Source of the DNA: Rhodospirillaceae bacterium
GTDB lineage: Bacteria; Pseudomonadota; Alphaproteobacteria; Bin65
Reading direction: 5' to 3'
DNA length: 64,000 bases
Assembly (NCBI GenBank): GCA_011523655.1
Contig: WTGH01000024.1
Location: 147,408 to 211,407 of the forward strand
Shown here: piece after piece, positions 1 through 10,766 of the stretch
How the letters are laid out: every line of letters starts with the position of its first letter
Position numbering within the stretch: position 1 is the stretch's first letter
Position numbers and translations under genes: made by a program
The notes under the pieces: generated by a model
The model's database searches: none
What the model was told of the DNA's origin: nothing
What the model saw: the letters and a program-made list of their open reading frames with translations, nothing else

Positions 1-82
1 GGGGCGTTGACGCGCCCGGAACGTTCAACCTGTTCCTGAAAAAATGCATATAGGAAGCGGGTTCCGAAAACGCCAAGGAAAT

Positions 83-808
83 TTACAGCGCCGCGGCAAT
101 CGCGCCGGGACGGTCGCTGAATATCCCGGCGACGCCCCAGGACAGCAGTTCCTTCGCCCGCGCCGCATCGTTGACCGTATAGGCGCCGATCTCGATGCCC
201 TCGGCGACGAGCGGGCTTACCGATTCCTGAGTCAGGCCGCGCTGGCCGACATGCAGGCTCGCCGCGCCGAGCGCCTCGAAGGGTTCGCGCCAGGCGTCCG
301 AGAGGGCCGGCGTCACGACGGCGACCGGCAGGTCGGCCCGGGCGGCGCGCACCGCCGCCAGCGCGGCGTGGTCGAAGCTGGAAATCAGCGGCGGCTCATC
401 CGCCTTCCAGGCCCGCCCGATCTCGCGCACCAAGGCCGCTGCGGCCGCCGCTGCGGAATCGCCGGGATCGCATTTCAGTTCGATATCGAGACGCAGCGCC
501 AGCGCGTGCGCCGCGGCGATGGCGTCGGCCAGTGCCGGGACGGGTTCGCCGGCCCAGGCCGCACCGAACCGCGCGCCGGCGTCCATGCCGGCGATCTCGG
601 CCAGTGCCAGTTCGCGGACCCTGCCGGCCGCCGTCGTCGTCCGGTCGACAGTCGGGTCGTGCATCAGCACCAGCCCGCCGTCCGCGGTCAGGCGCACGTC
701 GATCTCGACCCAGCGGCAGCCTTGCCGGGCGGCTTCGCGCAACCCGGCAAGCGTGTTCTCCGGCGCGTGCAGGGCCGCGCCGCGATGACCGATGATCCGG
801 GGCAGCAT
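83..808 (-). CDS. ugpQ: Glycerophosphodiester phosphodiesterase
   Basis: Predicted to hydrolyse glycerophosphodiesters to glycerol 3-phosphate plus an alcohol, in the cytoplasm. The 241-residue protein is a complete GDPD-family TIM barrel. The start reads IIGHRGAALHAPENT, which carries the first catalytic His and Glu, followed by VEIDVRLTADGGLVLMHDPT with the metal-binding Glu/Asp and second His. The C-terminus has the usual GIFSDRPG ending. The ATG start lies five residues before the HRG motif, as expected. It follows pnp in the same direction but a terminator-like hairpin separates them, so it is probably a separate unit. The symbol rests on family resemblance only; no ugp transport genes are nearby. 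Confidence 0.9.
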   Translation of the reverse strand: MLPRIIGHRGAALHAPENTLAGLREAARQGCRWVEIDVRLTADGGLVLMHDPTVDRTTTAAGRVRELALAEIAGMDAGARFGAAWAGEPVPALADAIAAAHALALRLDIELKCDPGDSAAAAAAALVREIGRAWKADEPPLISSFDHAALAAVRAARADLPVAVVTPALSDAWREPFEALGAASLHVGQRGLTQESVSPLVAEGIEIGAYTVNDAARAKELLSWGVAGIFSDRPGAIAAAL

Positions 809-846
809 CGGCGGCGGCCCGGCCCGCGTTTCGCCCGTCCCGGAGC

Positions 847-867
847 GAAAAACGCCGGGGCAGGCGT
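847..867 (-). terminator. Rho-independent terminator after pnp
   Basis: Read on the minus strand, the arms ACGCC and GGCGT enclose a six-base loop and are followed directly by a T-run. It begins 14 bases after the pnp stop and closes the rimP-pnp gene series. Confidence 0.6.
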
Positions 868-880
868 CGGCAGCGTCCGG

Positions 881-3073
881 TCAGTCCCGCCGGCGCGGAC
901 CCCTGTCCCGGTCCCGGTCGCGGTCTCTATCGCGCCGGGGACCGCGGCGCGGTTCGGCGACTTCGACGTCCATCCGCTCCTCGCCGGTTTCCTGGTCGAC
1001 CTTGCGCATGGAGAGCTTGACCTTGCCGCGGTCGTCGAAGCCGATGCAGTAGACCTTGACCTCGTCGCCCTCGTCGACGACGTCGGTCACCTTGCCGACC
1101 CGGCCGTCGGTCAGTTCGCTGATATGGACCAGCCCGTCCTTCGCGCCCAGGAAGTTCACGAAGGCGCCGAAGTCCATCACCTTGACGACCTTGCCGGTAT
1201 AGATCTTGCCGGCCTCCGGTTCGGCGACGATGCCGTTGATCCAGTCGATGGCGGCCTGGGTCGCCGACTCGTCGGTTGCGGCGATCTTCACCGTGCCGTC
1301 GTCGTCGATGTCGATCTTGGTACCGGTCTGCTCGGTGATCTCGCGGATCACCTTGCCGCCGGTGCCGATGATGTCGCGGATCTTGTCCTTGTTGATCTGG
1401 ATCGTGGTGATCCGCGGCGCATGGGCGCTCACGCTCTCGCGCGAGCCGGCGATGGCCTTGCCCATCTCGTCCAGGATGTGCAGGCGGCCGTCGCGCGCCT
1501 GCTCCAGCGCGACCTGCATGATCTCCCGGGTGATCGAGGTGATCTTGATATCCATCTGGAGCGAGGTGATGCCCTCGGCCGTTCCGGCGACCTTGAAGTC
1601 CATGTCGCCCAGATGGTCCTCGTCGCCCAGGATGTCGGACAGGACGGCGAACCGTTCGCCTTCCTTGATCAGGCCCATGGCGATGCCGGCGATCGGCCGC
1701 TTGATCGGCACGCCGCCGTCCATCATGGCGAGAGAGGCGCCGCAGACCGTCGCCATCGACGACGATCCGTTCGATTCCGTGATCTCGGAGACGACTCGGA
1801 CGGTGTAGGGGAAGTCCTCCTCGCCCGGCATCATCGGGCGGACCGCCCGCCAGGCCAGCTTGCCGTGGCCGACCTCGCGCCGGCCGGTGAAGCCGACGCG
1901 GCCCGTCTCGCCGACCGAGAAGGGCGGAAAATTGTAGTGCAGCAGGAAGTTCTCCCGGTACTCGCCTTCCATCGCGTCGATGATCTGCTCGTCCTGGCCG
2001 GTGCCCAGGGTGGCCGTGACCATGGCCTGGGTCTCGCCGCGGGTGAACAGGGCCGAACCGTGGGTGCGCGGCAGCACGCCGACTTCGGCAACGATCTGGC
2101 GCACCGTGCTCGTGTCGCGCCCGTCGATGCGGACGCCGGTGTCGAGGATGTCTCCGCGGACGATCTCCTTCTCGAGCGTCTTGAAGACCTCCGGCGCGAC
2201 GGCCTGCCGGTCTTCATCCTCCGCGACGGCGGCGAAAGCCTTGTCGCGCACGGCGCCGATCCTGGCGTGGCGCTCCTGCTTGATCTTTTCGGCATAGGCC
2301 TCGCGCAGGGCGCCGTCGATCCCGGCGTCGCGCCAGAGTCCGTCGACCTCCGCGAGCGCTGCCGGCGGCTCCGGCACGTCCCGGGGCTCCTTGGCCGAGG
2401 CTTCGGCCATGTCGATGATCATGTCGATTACCGGCTGGAAACCGTCGTGACCGAAGCTCACGGCGCCGAGCATGGTTTCCTCGCTCAGTTCCCGGGCTTC
2501 GGATTCGACCATCAGCACGCCGTCGCGGGTGCCGGCGACGACCAGCTCCAGTTCCGACTCGTCCAGCTGGTCGAACGTCGGGTTGAGGACGTATTCGCCG
2601 TCGATGTAGCCGACCTTGGCGCCGCCGATCGGGCCCATGAAGGGGATCCCGGAGATCGTCAGGGCGGCCGAAGCGGCGATCATCGCCGGAATGTCGGCGT
2701 CGTTCTCCATGTCATAGCTCATGACCTGGATCATCACCTGGGTCTCGTTGCGGAAACCGCTTGCGAACAGGGGCCGGATCGGCCGGTCGATCAGGCGCGA
2801 GACCAGCGTTTCCTTTTCGCTCGGCCGGCCTTCGCGCTTGAAAAAGCCGCCGGGAATCTTTCCGGCGGCGTAGGTTTTTTCCATGTAGTGAACGGAGAGC
2901 GGGAAGAAATCGATGCCCTCGCGCGGACTGTGTTCGGCGACGACCGTCGCCAGGACTGTGGTCTCGCCATAGGTGGCGAACACGGCGCCGTCCGCCTGTC
3001 GGGCGATCCGGCCGGTTTCGAGCGTAAGCGTACGGCCGCCCCACTCGATGGAGCGTTTGCAGATGTCGAACAT
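881..3073 (-). CDS. pnp: Polyribonucleotide nucleotidyltransferase (PNPase)
   Basis: 3'-to-5' phosphorolytic exoribonuclease and degradosome component acting in RNA turnover. The 730-residue protein has the full domain order: first RNase PH domain (about 1-230), an all-alpha linker, second RNase PH domain (about 310-540, with the [16 protein letters not shown] motif in the first copy and [13 protein letters not shown] in the second), a KH domain with IIGTGGKVI near residue 565, and an S1 domain starting around [17 protein letters not shown]. It ends in a low-complexity tail of alternating Arg and Asp. It lies 148 bases after rpsO on the same strand, the classical rpsO-pnp order. The ATG start matches the family N-terminus ([15 protein letters not shown]). 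Confidence 0.97.
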   Translation of the reverse strand: MFDICKRSIEWGGRTLTLETGRIARQADGAVFATYGETTVLATVVAEHSPREGIDFFPLSVHYMEKTYAAGKIPGGFFKREGRPSEKETLVSRLIDRPIRPLFASGFRNETQVMIQVMSYDMENDADIPAMIAASAALTISGIPFMGPIGGAKVGYIDGEYVLNPTFDQLDESELELVVAGTRDGVLMVESEARELSEETMLGAVSFGHDGFQPVIDMIIDMAEASAKEPRDVPEPPAALAEVDGLWRDAGIDGALREAYAEKIKQERHARIGAVRDKAFAAVAEDEDRQAVAPEVFKTLEKEIVRGDILDTGVRIDGRDTSTVRQIVAEVGVLPRTHGSALFTRGETQAMVTATLGTGQDEQIIDAMEGEYRENFLLHYNFPPFSVGETGRVGFTGRREVGHGKLAWRAVRPMMPGEEDFPYTVRVVSEITESNGSSSMATVCGASLAMMDGGVPIKRPIAGIAMGLIKEGERFAVLSDILGDEDHLGDMDFKVAGTAEGITSLQMDIKITSITREIMQVALEQARDGRLHILDEMGKAIAGSRESVSAHAPRITTIQINKDKIRDIIGTGGKVIREITEQTGTKIDIDDDGTVKIAATDESATQAAIDWINGIVAEPEAGKIYTGKVVKVMDFGAFVNFLGAKDGLVHISELTDGRVGKVTDVVDEGDEVKVYCIGFDDRGKVKLSMRKVDQETGEERMDVEVAEPRRGPRRDRDRDRDRDRGPRRRD

Positions 3074-3221
3074 GTAGGGTGTTTGTCCTGTATACCTTGC
3101 GTTACCCGCCGGCCGGATTGCCGGTGGGGCCTTCCAGGGCCCGCCGCGTGTGGACGGGCCGCACGATGTCGCCGATGGGCCGGGCCGGGCGATGCGCCTC
3201 GGACCGGGGCCGCCGGGAATC

Positions 3222-3491
3222 CTATCGCCGGATTCCGAGGCTCTCGATCAGCGATGCATACCGGCTCTCGTCCTTGCCTTTCAGATAGTCGAGCAGCCGG
3301 CGGCGCTGGCCCACCATGATCAGCAGGCCGCGGCGCGAATGGTGATCCTTGCGGTGATCGCCCAGATGGTCCGTCAGGTTGCGGATGCGTTCGGTCAGGA
3401 TGGCGACCTGGACTTCCGGCGACCCCGTGTCGCCCTTTTGCCGGCCGTGCTCCTCGATGAGCGCCTGCTTCCGCTCGGCGGTAATCGACAT
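3222..3491 (-). CDS. rpsO: 30S ribosomal protein S15
   Basis: Binds 16S rRNA in the central domain of the small subunit and is one of the primary assembly proteins. The 89-residue length is exactly that of the family. Conserved segments include [16 protein letters not shown] and [21 protein letters not shown]. It lies 18 bases downstream of truB and upstream of pnp on the same strand, the common truB-rpsO-pnp order. In E. coli S15 represses its own mRNA; a comparable leader was not evaluated here. Confidence 0.98.
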   Translation of the reverse strand: MSITAERKQALIEEHGRQKGDTGSPEVQVAILTERIRNLTDHLGDHRKDHHSRRGLLIMVGQRRRLLDYLKGKDESRYASLIESLGIRR

Positions 3492-3509
3492 CGTAACCCT
3501 CCTTCGGGG

Positions 3510-4469
3510 CTAAAGATTGAAAACCCGCACCGGCTGAGCCGAACGGCCCTCGAGTCGCATCAGCGCGATCGCTTCGCCGTTCAGCAACGCACACAGGGCG
3601 GCGTTGTCGGAGAGGCCGTCGATCCGCCGGCGGTTGCCGGTCCGAAGAACCGGCACCGGTTGCCCGTTGCGGATCCGGGCGGCCTCACTTTCGGTCACGT
3701 CAAGGGCCGGGATGTCGTCCAGCGCCCTGGCGACCGGTTGCAGCAGGGCTGCACAGTCAACGGCGGGCGGTTCCGCGCCGCCGTCTTGTGCGCCCATATG
3801 GCCCGGCGCCGCCAGTTTTTCCAGAGGTATCGCGTCGCAGTCGCGAAACGGGCCGCTGCGCGTGCGCCGCAGGCCGCAGACATGCCCCACGGTGCTGAGC
3901 GAAACCGCAAGGTCGCGGGCCACGCTGCGGACATAGGCGCCCTTGCGGCAATCCATTTCGAAGACGGCACGGTCAGCGTCGATCGTTTCGACCAGCGCGA
4001 GCCGGTCGATAACGACCTGCCGGGCCGCCAGCTCGACCGGTGCGCCGGACCGCGCCAGGGCGTAGGCGCGCCGGCCGCCCACCTTGACCGCGGAAAATTG
4101 CGGCGGCGTCTGTGCGACCTCGCCGGTGAAGGCGGGCAGGGCGCGCTCGATTTCGGTTTCGTCGGGCCGCCGGTCGCTGGTCGCAACGACCGCGCCGTCG
4201 CTGTCGTCGGTATCCCGCGCCTCGCCCCAGCGGACGGTGAAGCGATAGGATTTCGGGCCGTCGACGACGAAGGGGACGGTCTTGGTCGCTTCGCCCAGGG
4301 CGATCGGCAAAACGCCGGAGGCCAGCGGATCGAGGGTCCCGGCATGGCCGGCCTTCTGCGCGTCGAACGCCCGCCGCACGATTGCGACCGCCCGGGTGGA
4401 ACCGATGCCGGCCGGCTTGTCGAGGTTGACCCAGCCGTGAACCGGCCGGCCGCGCCGCTTACGCGCCAT
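3510..4469 (-). CDS. truB: tRNA pseudouridine(55) synthase
   Basis: Converts U55 in the T-loop of tRNAs to pseudouridine. The 319-residue protein starts with basic residues, then VNLDKPAGIGST and the catalytic motif GHAGTLDPLASG, with the nucleophilic Asp at about residue 47. Further family motifs are SYRFTVRWGEARDTDD and KGAYVRSVARDL. The start codon overlaps the end of rbfA by 11 bases, so the two are translationally coupled. The C-terminus carries a weak PUA-like region ending in GEAIALMRLEG. Confidence 0.96.
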   Translation of the reverse strand: MARKRRGRPVHGWVNLDKPAGIGSTRAVAIVRRAFDAQKAGHAGTLDPLASGVLPIALGEATKTVPFVVDGPKSYRFTVRWGEARDTDDSDGAVVATSDRRPDETEIERALPAFTGEVAQTPPQFSAVKVGGRRAYALARSGAPVELAARQVVIDRLALVETIDADRAVFEMDCRKGAYVRSVARDLAVSLSTVGHVCGLRRTRSGPFRDCDAIPLEKLAAPGHMGAQDGGAEPPAVDCAALLQPVARALDDIPALDVTESEAARIRNGQPVPVLRTGNRRRIDGLSDNAALCALLNGEAIALMRLEGRSAQPVRVFNL

Positions 4470-4896
4470 CGCCCGTTCCGTCGGGCCCGGCCGTCAGATC
4501 CCCGGCCGCCAGATCCCCGGCTGCCAGATCCCTGGCCACCCGGTCGTCGGTCAGCAGGGCGTCGACGGCGCTGGCGGTGTCGTAGGACCGGTCGGCGTGG
4601 AAGACCAGCTGCGGCGTGAACTTCAGGCGGACTTCCCGGCCCAGGCGCCCGCGCAGAAAGGGCGCGGCCCGGTTCAGCGCTGCCGTCACCTCGTCCGCCG
4701 ACCGGCCGCCCAGGGGGTAGACGAAGGCCTTGGCCGTTTTCAGGTCGCGGCCCGGCACGACTTCGCTGACCGTGATCGACACATCCCGGAGCACCGGATC
4801 GCGAAAATTCTCCTCGGCCAGCAGCCGGGCCAGCGCATGGCGGATTTCTTCGCCGACGCGCAATTGCCGTTGGGTCGGGGGCTTGCCCGCAACCAT
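4459..4896 (-). CDS. rbfA: 30S ribosome-binding factor A
   Basis: Assembly factor that acts in late maturation of the 16S rRNA 5' end and in cold adaptation. The 145-residue protein has the KH-like fold pattern of RbfA: RQLRVGEEIRHALARLL, a central DVSITVSEVVPGRDLKTAKAFV and LKFTPQLVFHADRSYD near the end. The last 25 residues are low complexity (AAGDLAAGDLTAG), encoded by a 15-bp tandem repeat, and are unlikely to be part of the fold. It sits between infB (40 bases upstream) and truB (overlapping), the normal order. Confidence 0.95.
   Translation of the reverse strand: MVAGKPPTQRQLRVGEEIRHALARLLAEENFRDPVLRDVSITVSEVVPGRDLKTAKAFVYPLGGRSADEVTAALNRAAPFLRGRLGREVRLKFTPQLVFHADRSYDTASAVDALLTDDRVARDLAAGDLAAGDLTAGPDGTGDGA
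4493..4537. repeat. 15-bp tandem repeat in the 3' end of rbfA
   Basis: Three consecutive units of the form GCCAGATCCCCGGCC, with one or two changes each. They encode the repeated LAAGD-type tail of RbfA on the minus strand. Similar GC-rich short tandem repeats occur at the end of marR and upstream of the metallopeptidase gene. Confidence 0.8.
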
Positions 4897-4936
4897 CGGT
4901 CGTCCCTCTCAGGCCGCAGGCGCAGGCCGCACCGGG

Positions 4937-7666
4937 CTACAGTTCGCGCTGCACCTCCTCGACCTCGAAACACTCGATCTGGTCGCCGACGCGGATGTCC
5001 TGGTACCGGTCGAAGGACATGCCGCACTCCATACCGCCATGCACTTCGCGGACTTCGTCCTTGAAGCGCTTGAGGGTCGCCAGCCTGCCTTCATGGATCA
5101 CCACCCTGTCGCGCAGCAACCGCACGCCGGAGCCGCGCCGGACCACCCCTTCGGTCACCCGGCAGCCGGCGACGTTGCCGACCTTGGACACCCTGAAGAC
5201 TTCGAGAATCTCGGCGTAGCCCAGGAAGGTCTCGCGGATTTCCGGCGCCAGCATGCCCGATAGCATCGCTTTGATGTCGTCGTTGATGTCGTAGATGATC
5301 GAGTAATAGCGGATGTCGATGCCGTCGCGCGCCGCCAGGTCGCGCGCCTGGTTGTTGGCCCGCACGTTGAACGCAATGATCATCGCGCCGGACGCCTTGG
5401 CGAGCGTGATGTCCGATTCGCTGATGGCGCCGACGCCGCTGTGCAGGATGCGGACCTTGACCTCGTCGGTCGACAGCCGGTCGAGCATGCCGGCGATGGC
5501 CTCGGCCGAGCCGTGAACGTCGGTCTTGATCAGGACAGGCAGTTCCTGCGCCTCGCCGGCCTGGATCATCGAGAACATCTGTTCGATCGAGCTGCGCGGG
5601 ACGCCGGCGTCCTTCTTGGCGACGCGCTGGCGGTATTCGGAGATCTCCCGCGCCCGGCCCTCGTCGTCGACGACCAGGAAATCGTCGCCCGCGCCCGGGG
5701 TTCCGTTCAGGCCGAGAACCTCGACCGGCGCCGACGGGCCGGCCGTCTGGACGGTCTCGCCCCGGTCGTCGACCAGCGCGCGCACCCGGCCCCACTCCCG
5801 GCCGACCACGAAAATATCGCCGACCGCGAGCGTGCCGCGCTGCACCAGAACGGTGGCGACGGCGCCGCGCCCGCGCTCCAGCTTGGCCTCGACGACAACG
5901 CCCTGGGCCTCGCGGTCCGGATTGGCGGCGAGGTCCATCAGTTCGGCCTGCAGCAGGATCGCCTCTTCCAGCTTGTCGAGGTTGGTCTTTTCCGTTGCCG
6001 ACACCTCGATGCACAGCACGTCGCCGCCCATCGGCTCGACCTGGATGTCGTGCTGCAGCAGTTCGGTCATCACCCGGTTCGCATCCGCGCCCCTGGCGTC
6101 GATCTTGTTGACGGCGACGATGATCGGCACCTCCGCCGCCTTGGCATGGGCGATGGCTTCGACGGTCTGCGGCTGCACGCCGTCGTCGGCCGCGACGACG
6201 AGGATCACGATATCGGTGACCGTGGCGCCCCGCGACCGCATTTCGGTGAACGCCGCGTGGCCGGGCGTGTCGAGGAAGGTAATCTGGCCGCCGGCCGCCA
6301 GGGTGACCCGGTAGGCGCCGATATGCTGGGTGATGCCGCCGGCTTCGCGGCCGGCCACATCGGTCTCGCGCAGGGCGTCGAGCAGCGATGTCTTGCCGTG
6401 GTCGACATGGCCCATGACGGTCACCACGGGCGCCCGGGGCTTCAGCGTCTCTTCATCGTCCGGCGCGCCTTCGAGGCCGATTTCCACATCGGCTTCCGAC
6501 ACGCGGCGGATCTTGTGGCCGAATTCCTCCACGATCAGCTCGGCGGTGTCGGCGTCGATCGACTGGTTGAGCGTCGCCATGACGCCCATCTTCATCAGCG
6601 ACTTGACCAGGTCCGCGCCTTTCTCCGCCATCCGGTTGGCGAGTTCCTGCACCGTGATGGTTTCGGGGACGACGACTTCGCGGCTCTGTTTCCGGTGTTC
6701 GATCGGGCCCTTCAGGGCGCGTTGCTTTTCCTTTTCCCGCCGCCGCCGCGCCGCCGCTTCCGACCGCTTGCGCTCCATGCCGGCATCGCCGATCTCGAGG
6801 GCCTGGGCGATGGTCAGGCGGCCGGTCCGGCGGCGCGGCTCGCCGCGCTTGCCGGCCGCCGGGCGCTTGGGCTCGGACCGCCGCCGCCGCTCGTCGCGGT
6901 CCTCCTCGCGGCCGGGTTCGGCCGGTCCGGCGGGCCGCTCCGTCTGCGGCGCCGCGGTCCTGGCGGCCGGCTTGGGCGCCACCTTCGAACTCGGCGTGAA
7001 GCCGACACCCAGCTCCTTCGACGCCAGCCGCCGGGCGAGGTCGTCGGCTTTCGCGCGCTCTTCGGCGAACCGGCGCGTCCTTTCCGCGTCCGACGCATCG
7101 GGCTGCTCGTCCTCCGGCTGCACCACGGGCGCACCAGCGTCGGCGTCGGCCTCGGCCCCGTCTTCCGCCGGCAGCGCCTGGGGCGGCGCGGCATCCGCCG
7201 CGGCGACATCCAGATCGGGCTGGGGCGCCTCGCCGGGATCGACCGTTTCCGGCAGGGCGTCCGCAGCGTCCGGCGCCGTATCGGCGTCCAGCGGAGCGAT
7301 CGCGGGCTGCTCCTCGCCGGCGGGAAGCGGCCGCTCCGGGATCCCGTGCGTGGCGTCGGCCTGTTTCAGGGCGCGCAGCCGGGCGTCGCGCTCGGCCTGG
7401 CTCAGCATCGGGCCGGCGCTGCTCTTCTTCTCGGCGAAGGCGCCTTCCGCGCTTTGCGCCACCTCTTCCTTGACCTCGGCCATCCGGCCGCTCTCGCCGC
7501 GCCGGAAGGTGCGCTTCTTCTTCACCTCGACGGCAACGGTCTTGGACCGGCCGTGGGAGAAGCTTTGCTTCACAACGCCGGATTCGACCGTCTTCTTGAG
7601 TTCGAGGCGGCCGGGCCGTGTCAGCGTCAGCGGCTTCTTTTCTTCGTCCTGTTTCGTCTCAGCCAT
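4937..7666 (-). CDS. infB: Translation initiation factor IF-2
   Basis: GTPase that delivers initiator fMet-tRNA to the 30S subunit and promotes subunit joining. The 909-residue protein has an N-terminal region (about 1-300) rich in charged residues and Ala, as usual in alphaproteobacteria, containing the IF2_N-type [20 protein letters not shown] around residue 330. The G domain follows: G1 GHVDHGKTS near 415, G3 DTPGHAAF and G4 NKID. Domains II and IV with the fMet-tRNA-binding C2 module complete it. Its start overlaps the ylxR stop by 8 bases. Its N-terminus [18 protein letters not shown] matches the alphaproteobacterial start. Confidence 0.97.
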   Translation of the reverse strand: MAETKQDEEKKPLTLTRPGRLELKKTVESGVVKQSFSHGRSKTVAVEVKKKRTFRRGESGRMAEVKEEVAQSAEGAFAEKKSSAGPMLSQAERDARLRALKQADATHGIPERPLPAGEEQPAIAPLDADTAPDAADALPETVDPGEAPQPDLDVAAADAAPPQALPAEDGAEADADAGAPVVQPEDEQPDASDAERTRRFAEERAKADDLARRLASKELGVGFTPSSKVAPKPAARTAAPQTERPAGPAEPGREEDRDERRRRSEPKRPAAGKRGEPRRRTGRLTIAQALEIGDAGMERKRSEAAARRRREKEKQRALKGPIEHRKQSREVVVPETITVQELANRMAEKGADLVKSLMKMGVMATLNQSIDADTAELIVEEFGHKIRRVSEADVEIGLEGAPDDEETLKPRAPVVTVMGHVDHGKTSLLDALRETDVAGREAGGITQHIGAYRVTLAAGGQITFLDTPGHAAFTEMRSRGATVTDIVILVVAADDGVQPQTVEAIAHAKAAEVPIIVAVNKIDARGADANRVMTELLQHDIQVEPMGGDVLCIEVSATEKTNLDKLEEAILLQAELMDLAANPDREAQGVVVEAKLERGRGAVATVLVQRGTLAVGDIFVVGREWGRVRALVDDRGETVQTAGPSAPVEVLGLNGTPGAGDDFLVVDDEGRAREISEYRQRVAKKDAGVPRSSIEQMFSMIQAGEAQELPVLIKTDVHGSAEAIAGMLDRLSTDEVKVRILHSGVGAISESDITLAKASGAMIIAFNVRANNQARDLAARDGIDIRYYSIIYDINDDIKAMLSGMLAPEIRETFLGYAEILEVFRVSKVGNVAGCRVTEGVVRRGSGVRLLRDRVVIHEGRLATLKRFKDEVREVHGGMECGMSFDRYQDIRVGDQIECFEVEEVQREL

Positions 7667-8411
7667 GCCCTATCCGTCCCCGCGCCGCTGTGTGCGCCGC
7701 TTCTTCGACCTTCCCGGGGCCGGCGTCAGCCGTCCCCGCCATTCCGTCCGAAACGTCCGTGCCTCTCACGCCGGCCAGCCGCTGCATATCGCGATACAGG
7801 CGATCGGCGAGCGAACCGCCCGCAACCGCGACATGGACCAGCCGTTCGCGGCCGAGGGCCGCGCCGAGTTCGGCCGAATCCAGCGTCGCGGCGATCCGGA
7901 CCGGCCGGGATCCGGCCGCAGCCCGCCGGGCGAGTTCCCGGCTGTCCCTGCCTGTACTGTCCCGCGCCGTCAACATCAGCGATGCCCTGCCGTCCGCAAC
8001 CGCCGCCCTGACCTTTTCGTAACCGGCCTCGACCAGCCCCGCCCGGCGCGCCAGGCCGAGGATCGCCCGGCAGCGCTGCGCCAGCAGCCGTTCGACCGTA
8101 TCGGGCAGCCCGTCCGGCACCCGCACCCGTTTGCGGGCCGACCGCGCCACCGCTTTCGCCAGACCCGGCGCGGCCAGCGCCGCGCCGGAGGCGGTAACCC
8201 ACAGGCCGCGGCCGGGCAGCGTTTCCGCGAGGTCCGGCGTCAGCGTTCCGTCCGGCGCCACGACGAACCGGATCAGGCCCGCGCGCGGCCCGGCGCGGCG
8301 GGTGACCGCGCAGCGGCGCGGGTTGCCGCCGTCAGCGGTGCACGCCCGGCCTGCCTCGTCCCGGCTGCCCGTGTCGGGAGTAACGATGTCCGGAGACACG
8401 CCGTCCGGCAC
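7659..8411 (-). CDS. ylxR: YlxR/DUF448 RNA-binding protein fused to an L7Ae-like domain
   Basis: Small RNA-binding protein normally encoded between nusA and infB. In other bacteria YlxR has been linked to RNase P and to transcription control. Residues about 30-110 form the DUF448 domain ([24 protein letters not shown], then [10 protein letters not shown]). Residues about 115-220 resemble an L7Ae/YlxQ-like fold ([22 protein letters not shown]). This fusion is typical of alphaproteobacteria. No ATG is available, so a GTG at 8411 is proposed; the first 25 residues are low complexity and the true start could be internal. It lies 80 bases after nusA and overlaps infB. Confidence 0.85.
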   Translation of the reverse strand: MPDGVSPDIVTPDTGSRDEAGRACTADGGNPRRCAVTRRAGPRAGLIRFVVAPDGTLTPDLAETLPGRGLWVTASGAALAAPGLAKAVARSARKRVRVPDGLPDTVERLLAQRCRAILGLARRAGLVEAGYEKVRAAVADGRASLMLTARDSTGRDSRELARRAAAGSRPVRIAATLDSAELGAALGRERLVHVAVAGGSLADRLYRDMQRLAGVRGTDVSDGMAGTADAGPGKVEEAAHTAARGRIGHG

Positions 8412-8491
8412 GGAAGTTTCCGTGTCCGTGGGGCGGGCCGGCGATGGCGTCGCGGAATCGATCGGCTGGTCTCCTTACCCGTTCGCGCCGG

Positions 8492-10252
8492 CTATACCGC
8501 CGGCGCCGGTTCGCCCCCGGAGGCTTCGTCCGCTTCGGCTGCGTCCGCTTCGGCTTCCGCCGCCAGGGCGGCCAGGTCTTCGTCGGTCACCCAGCCGGCG
8601 GCCTTGCGGGCATCCATGACGATGGCTTCGGCCTCCTCGGTATCGAGCGGGCTCGGCTGCACCATGGCGGCGAGCTTGTAGGGCTTGAGAAAGTTCAGCA
8701 TGTCGAGGGTGAGGTCGATCTTGTTGTCCTCGTCCGGGGTCTGGCCGGCCATCAGCCGGGCGCGCCGGTTTTCCTTCACATGGCCGAGATCGTCCGCCGA
8801 AATGCGCGCCTCCTTCGTCAGCACGATGAAGCGCAATTCCTCGGAACTGAGATCCGCCAGATCGTCCATCTGCCGGACTTCGGCCTCGCCAAGCTGCACC
8901 AGCATGGCCGGCGTCAGCCCGTCGATGTCCGCCAGCGCATCCTCGACGCCCAGCGCCCGGCGCCGTTCGGTCAGTTCGGCGTCGCGGCGCTCGAGGAAAT
9001 CCCGGGCGCGCTCGCGCAGGGCCTCGGCGATATCCTCGTCGAAGGCCTCGATGGCCATCAGGTCTTCGAGCGGCACGAAGGCGACTTCCTCGATCGTCGA
9101 GAAGCCCTCCGTCACCAGCAGGTGGGCGATGACGTCGTCGACATCCAGCGCCTCGATGAACATGGCGCTACGGGTGCGGAACTCTTCCTGGCGGCGCTCG
9201 GATTCGGCCTGTTCGGTCAGGATGTCGATGTGCCAGCCGGTCAGCTGCGAGGCCAGGCGCACATTCTGGCCGCGCCGGCCGATGGCGAGGCTCTGCTGCT
9301 CGTCCGGCACGACGACCTCGATGGTGCCGGTGTCCTCGTCCAGCACGACCTTGGCGACCTCGGCCGGCGCCAGGGCGTTGACGACGAAGGTGGCGTGGTC
9401 GCGCGACCAGGGGATGATGTCGATCTTCTCGCCCTGCAACTCCTGCACCACGGCCTGGACCCGGCTGCCGCGCATGCCGACGCAGGCGCCGACCGGATCG
9501 ATCGAGCTGTCGTTGGAGATGACGGCGATCTTCGCCCGCGAGCCGGGATCGCGCGCCACGGCGCGGATCTCGATGATGCCGTCGTAGATTTCCGGCACCT
9601 CCTGGGCGAACAGCTTCGCCATGAATTGCGGATGCGTGCGCGACAGGAAGATCTGCGGCCCGCGCAGCTCCTGGCGCACGTCGTAGATGTAGGCGCGGAT
9701 GCGGTCGCCCTGGCGGAAATTCTCGCGCGGGATCAGCTCGTCGCGCCGGACGATCGCTTCGGCCCGGCCGAGATCGACCATGACATGGCCGAACTCGACC
9801 CGCTTGACGACGCCGTGGACGACCTCGGTGACGCGGTCCTTGTATTCCTCGTATTGCCGCCCGCGCTCGGCCTCGCGCACCTTCTGGACGATGACCTGCT
9901 TGGCGGTCTGCGCCGCGATGCGGCCGAAATCGATCGGCGGCAGCGGATCGATGATGAAATCGCCGACCTTCTTTTCCGGATCGATCCGGGCGGCGTGCTC
10001 CGGCGTGATCTGGGCGCCCTCGTCCTCGATTTCCTCGGCGACCTCGCGATAGCGCGCCAGCAGGATTTCGCCGTTGCTGCGGTTGATCGTGGCGCGGATG
10101 TCCAGATCGTGGCCGTATTTCGAGCGGCCGGCCTTCTGGATGGCCTGTTCCATCGCGTCCAGGACCTCGTCGCGCTCGATGCCTTTCTCGCGCGCCACGG
10201 TGTCGGCGACCTGGATCAGTTCCGGCCGGTGCAATGTCGTTGCGACGTTCAT
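8492..10252 (-). CDS. nusA: Transcription termination/antitermination factor NusA
   Basis: Binds RNA polymerase and nascent RNA and controls pausing, termination and antitermination. The 586-residue protein shows an N-terminal polymerase-binding domain (about 1-130), an S1 domain (about 135-200, VHGVVKRVEFGHVMVDLG), two KH domains (about 230-345, including ACVGMRGSRVQAVVQEL and AIGRRGQNVRLASQL) and two C-terminal acidic helical repeats (about 355-500). The tail is Glu/Ala rich. It starts 34 bases after rimP. In E. coli NusA represses its own operon, which fits the hairpin found in the rimP leader. Confidence 0.97.
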   Translation of the reverse strand: MNVATTLHRPELIQVADTVAREKGIERDEVLDAMEQAIQKAGRSKYGHDLDIRATINRSNGEILLARYREVAEEIEDEGAQITPEHAARIDPEKKVGDFIIDPLPPIDFGRIAAQTAKQVIVQKVREAERGRQYEEYKDRVTEVVHGVVKRVEFGHVMVDLGRAEAIVRRDELIPRENFRQGDRIRAYIYDVRQELRGPQIFLSRTHPQFMAKLFAQEVPEIYDGIIEIRAVARDPGSRAKIAVISNDSSIDPVGACVGMRGSRVQAVVQELQGEKIDIIPWSRDHATFVVNALAPAEVAKVVLDEDTGTIEVVVPDEQQSLAIGRRGQNVRLASQLTGWHIDILTEQAESERRQEEFRTRSAMFIEALDVDDVIAHLLVTEGFSTIEEVAFVPLEDLMAIEAFDEDIAEALRERARDFLERRDAELTERRRALGVEDALADIDGLTPAMLVQLGEAEVRQMDDLADLSSEELRFIVLTKEARISADDLGHVKENRRARLMAGQTPDEDNKIDLTLDMLNFLKPYKLAAMVQPSPLDTEEAEAIVMDARKAAGWVTDEDLAALAAEAEADAAEADEASGGEPAPAV

Positions 10253-10286
10253 AACGCAATACCGTCAGAATTCATCTCGTGGTTCC

Positions 10287-10766
10287 TCACACGTTGGGTC
10301 GGCCCGGCAGGCCGGCCGGGACCAGCTTCGCCTTCTCGATGTCCGCCAGGGCGAAGCGGCATCGGCCGTCGCCGGTTTCCAGAATGACCGCATCGTCGTC
10401 CAGGCCGCGCAGCACGCCCTTGAAGCGCCGTTGGCCGTCGACCGGCAGGCTCAGTTCGACGCGCGCCTCGGCGCCGGCGAACCGTTCGAAATCCTTCGGC
10501 CGGGTGAGCGGCCGGTCGAGGCCGGGGGAGCTGACCTCCAGGGTGTATTCCCCGGCGATCGGGTCCTCGACGTCGAGGACCGCAGAGGCCAGCCGGCTGA
10601 TCTTCGCGCAATCGTCCAGCGTGAGCGCCTGCCCGTCCAGCCGGTCGCACATGATCTGCAATGTCGCGCTGTGTCGCCCGCCGCCGAGCTGCACGCGCAC
10701 GATCTCGTAGCCCATCGCCGTCAGGGCGGGCTCGATCATCGCGGCGATCCGGTCGGACAGGGGCAT
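10287..10766 (-). CDS. rimP: Ribosome maturation factor RimP
   Basis: Needed for maturation of the 30S subunit. The 159-residue protein has the two-domain family layout: an N-terminal alpha/beta domain (IAAMIEPALTAMGYEIVRVQL, then DDCAKISRLASAVLDVEDPI and YTLEVSSPGLDRPL) and a C-terminal Sm-like barrel (FKGVLRGLDDDAVILE). It is the first gene of the rimP-nusA-ylxR-infB-rbfA-truB-rpsO-pnp series and is preceded by a candidate attenuator. Confidence 0.95.
   Translation of the reverse strand: MPLSDRIAAMIEPALTAMGYEIVRVQLGGGRHSATLQIMCDRLDGQALTLDDCAKISRLASAVLDVEDPIAGEYTLEVSSPGLDRPLTRPKDFERFAGAEARVELSLPVDGQRRFKGVLRGLDDDAVILETGDGRCRFALADIEKAKLVPAGLPGRPNV

Noticed and set aside
44..3319. Very long open frame on the plus strand opposite ugpQ and pnp
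   Set aside because: It runs antisense to two well-recognised genes, has His/Asp/Arg-rich composition typical of reverse-strand frames in GC-rich DNA, and shows no family motif.
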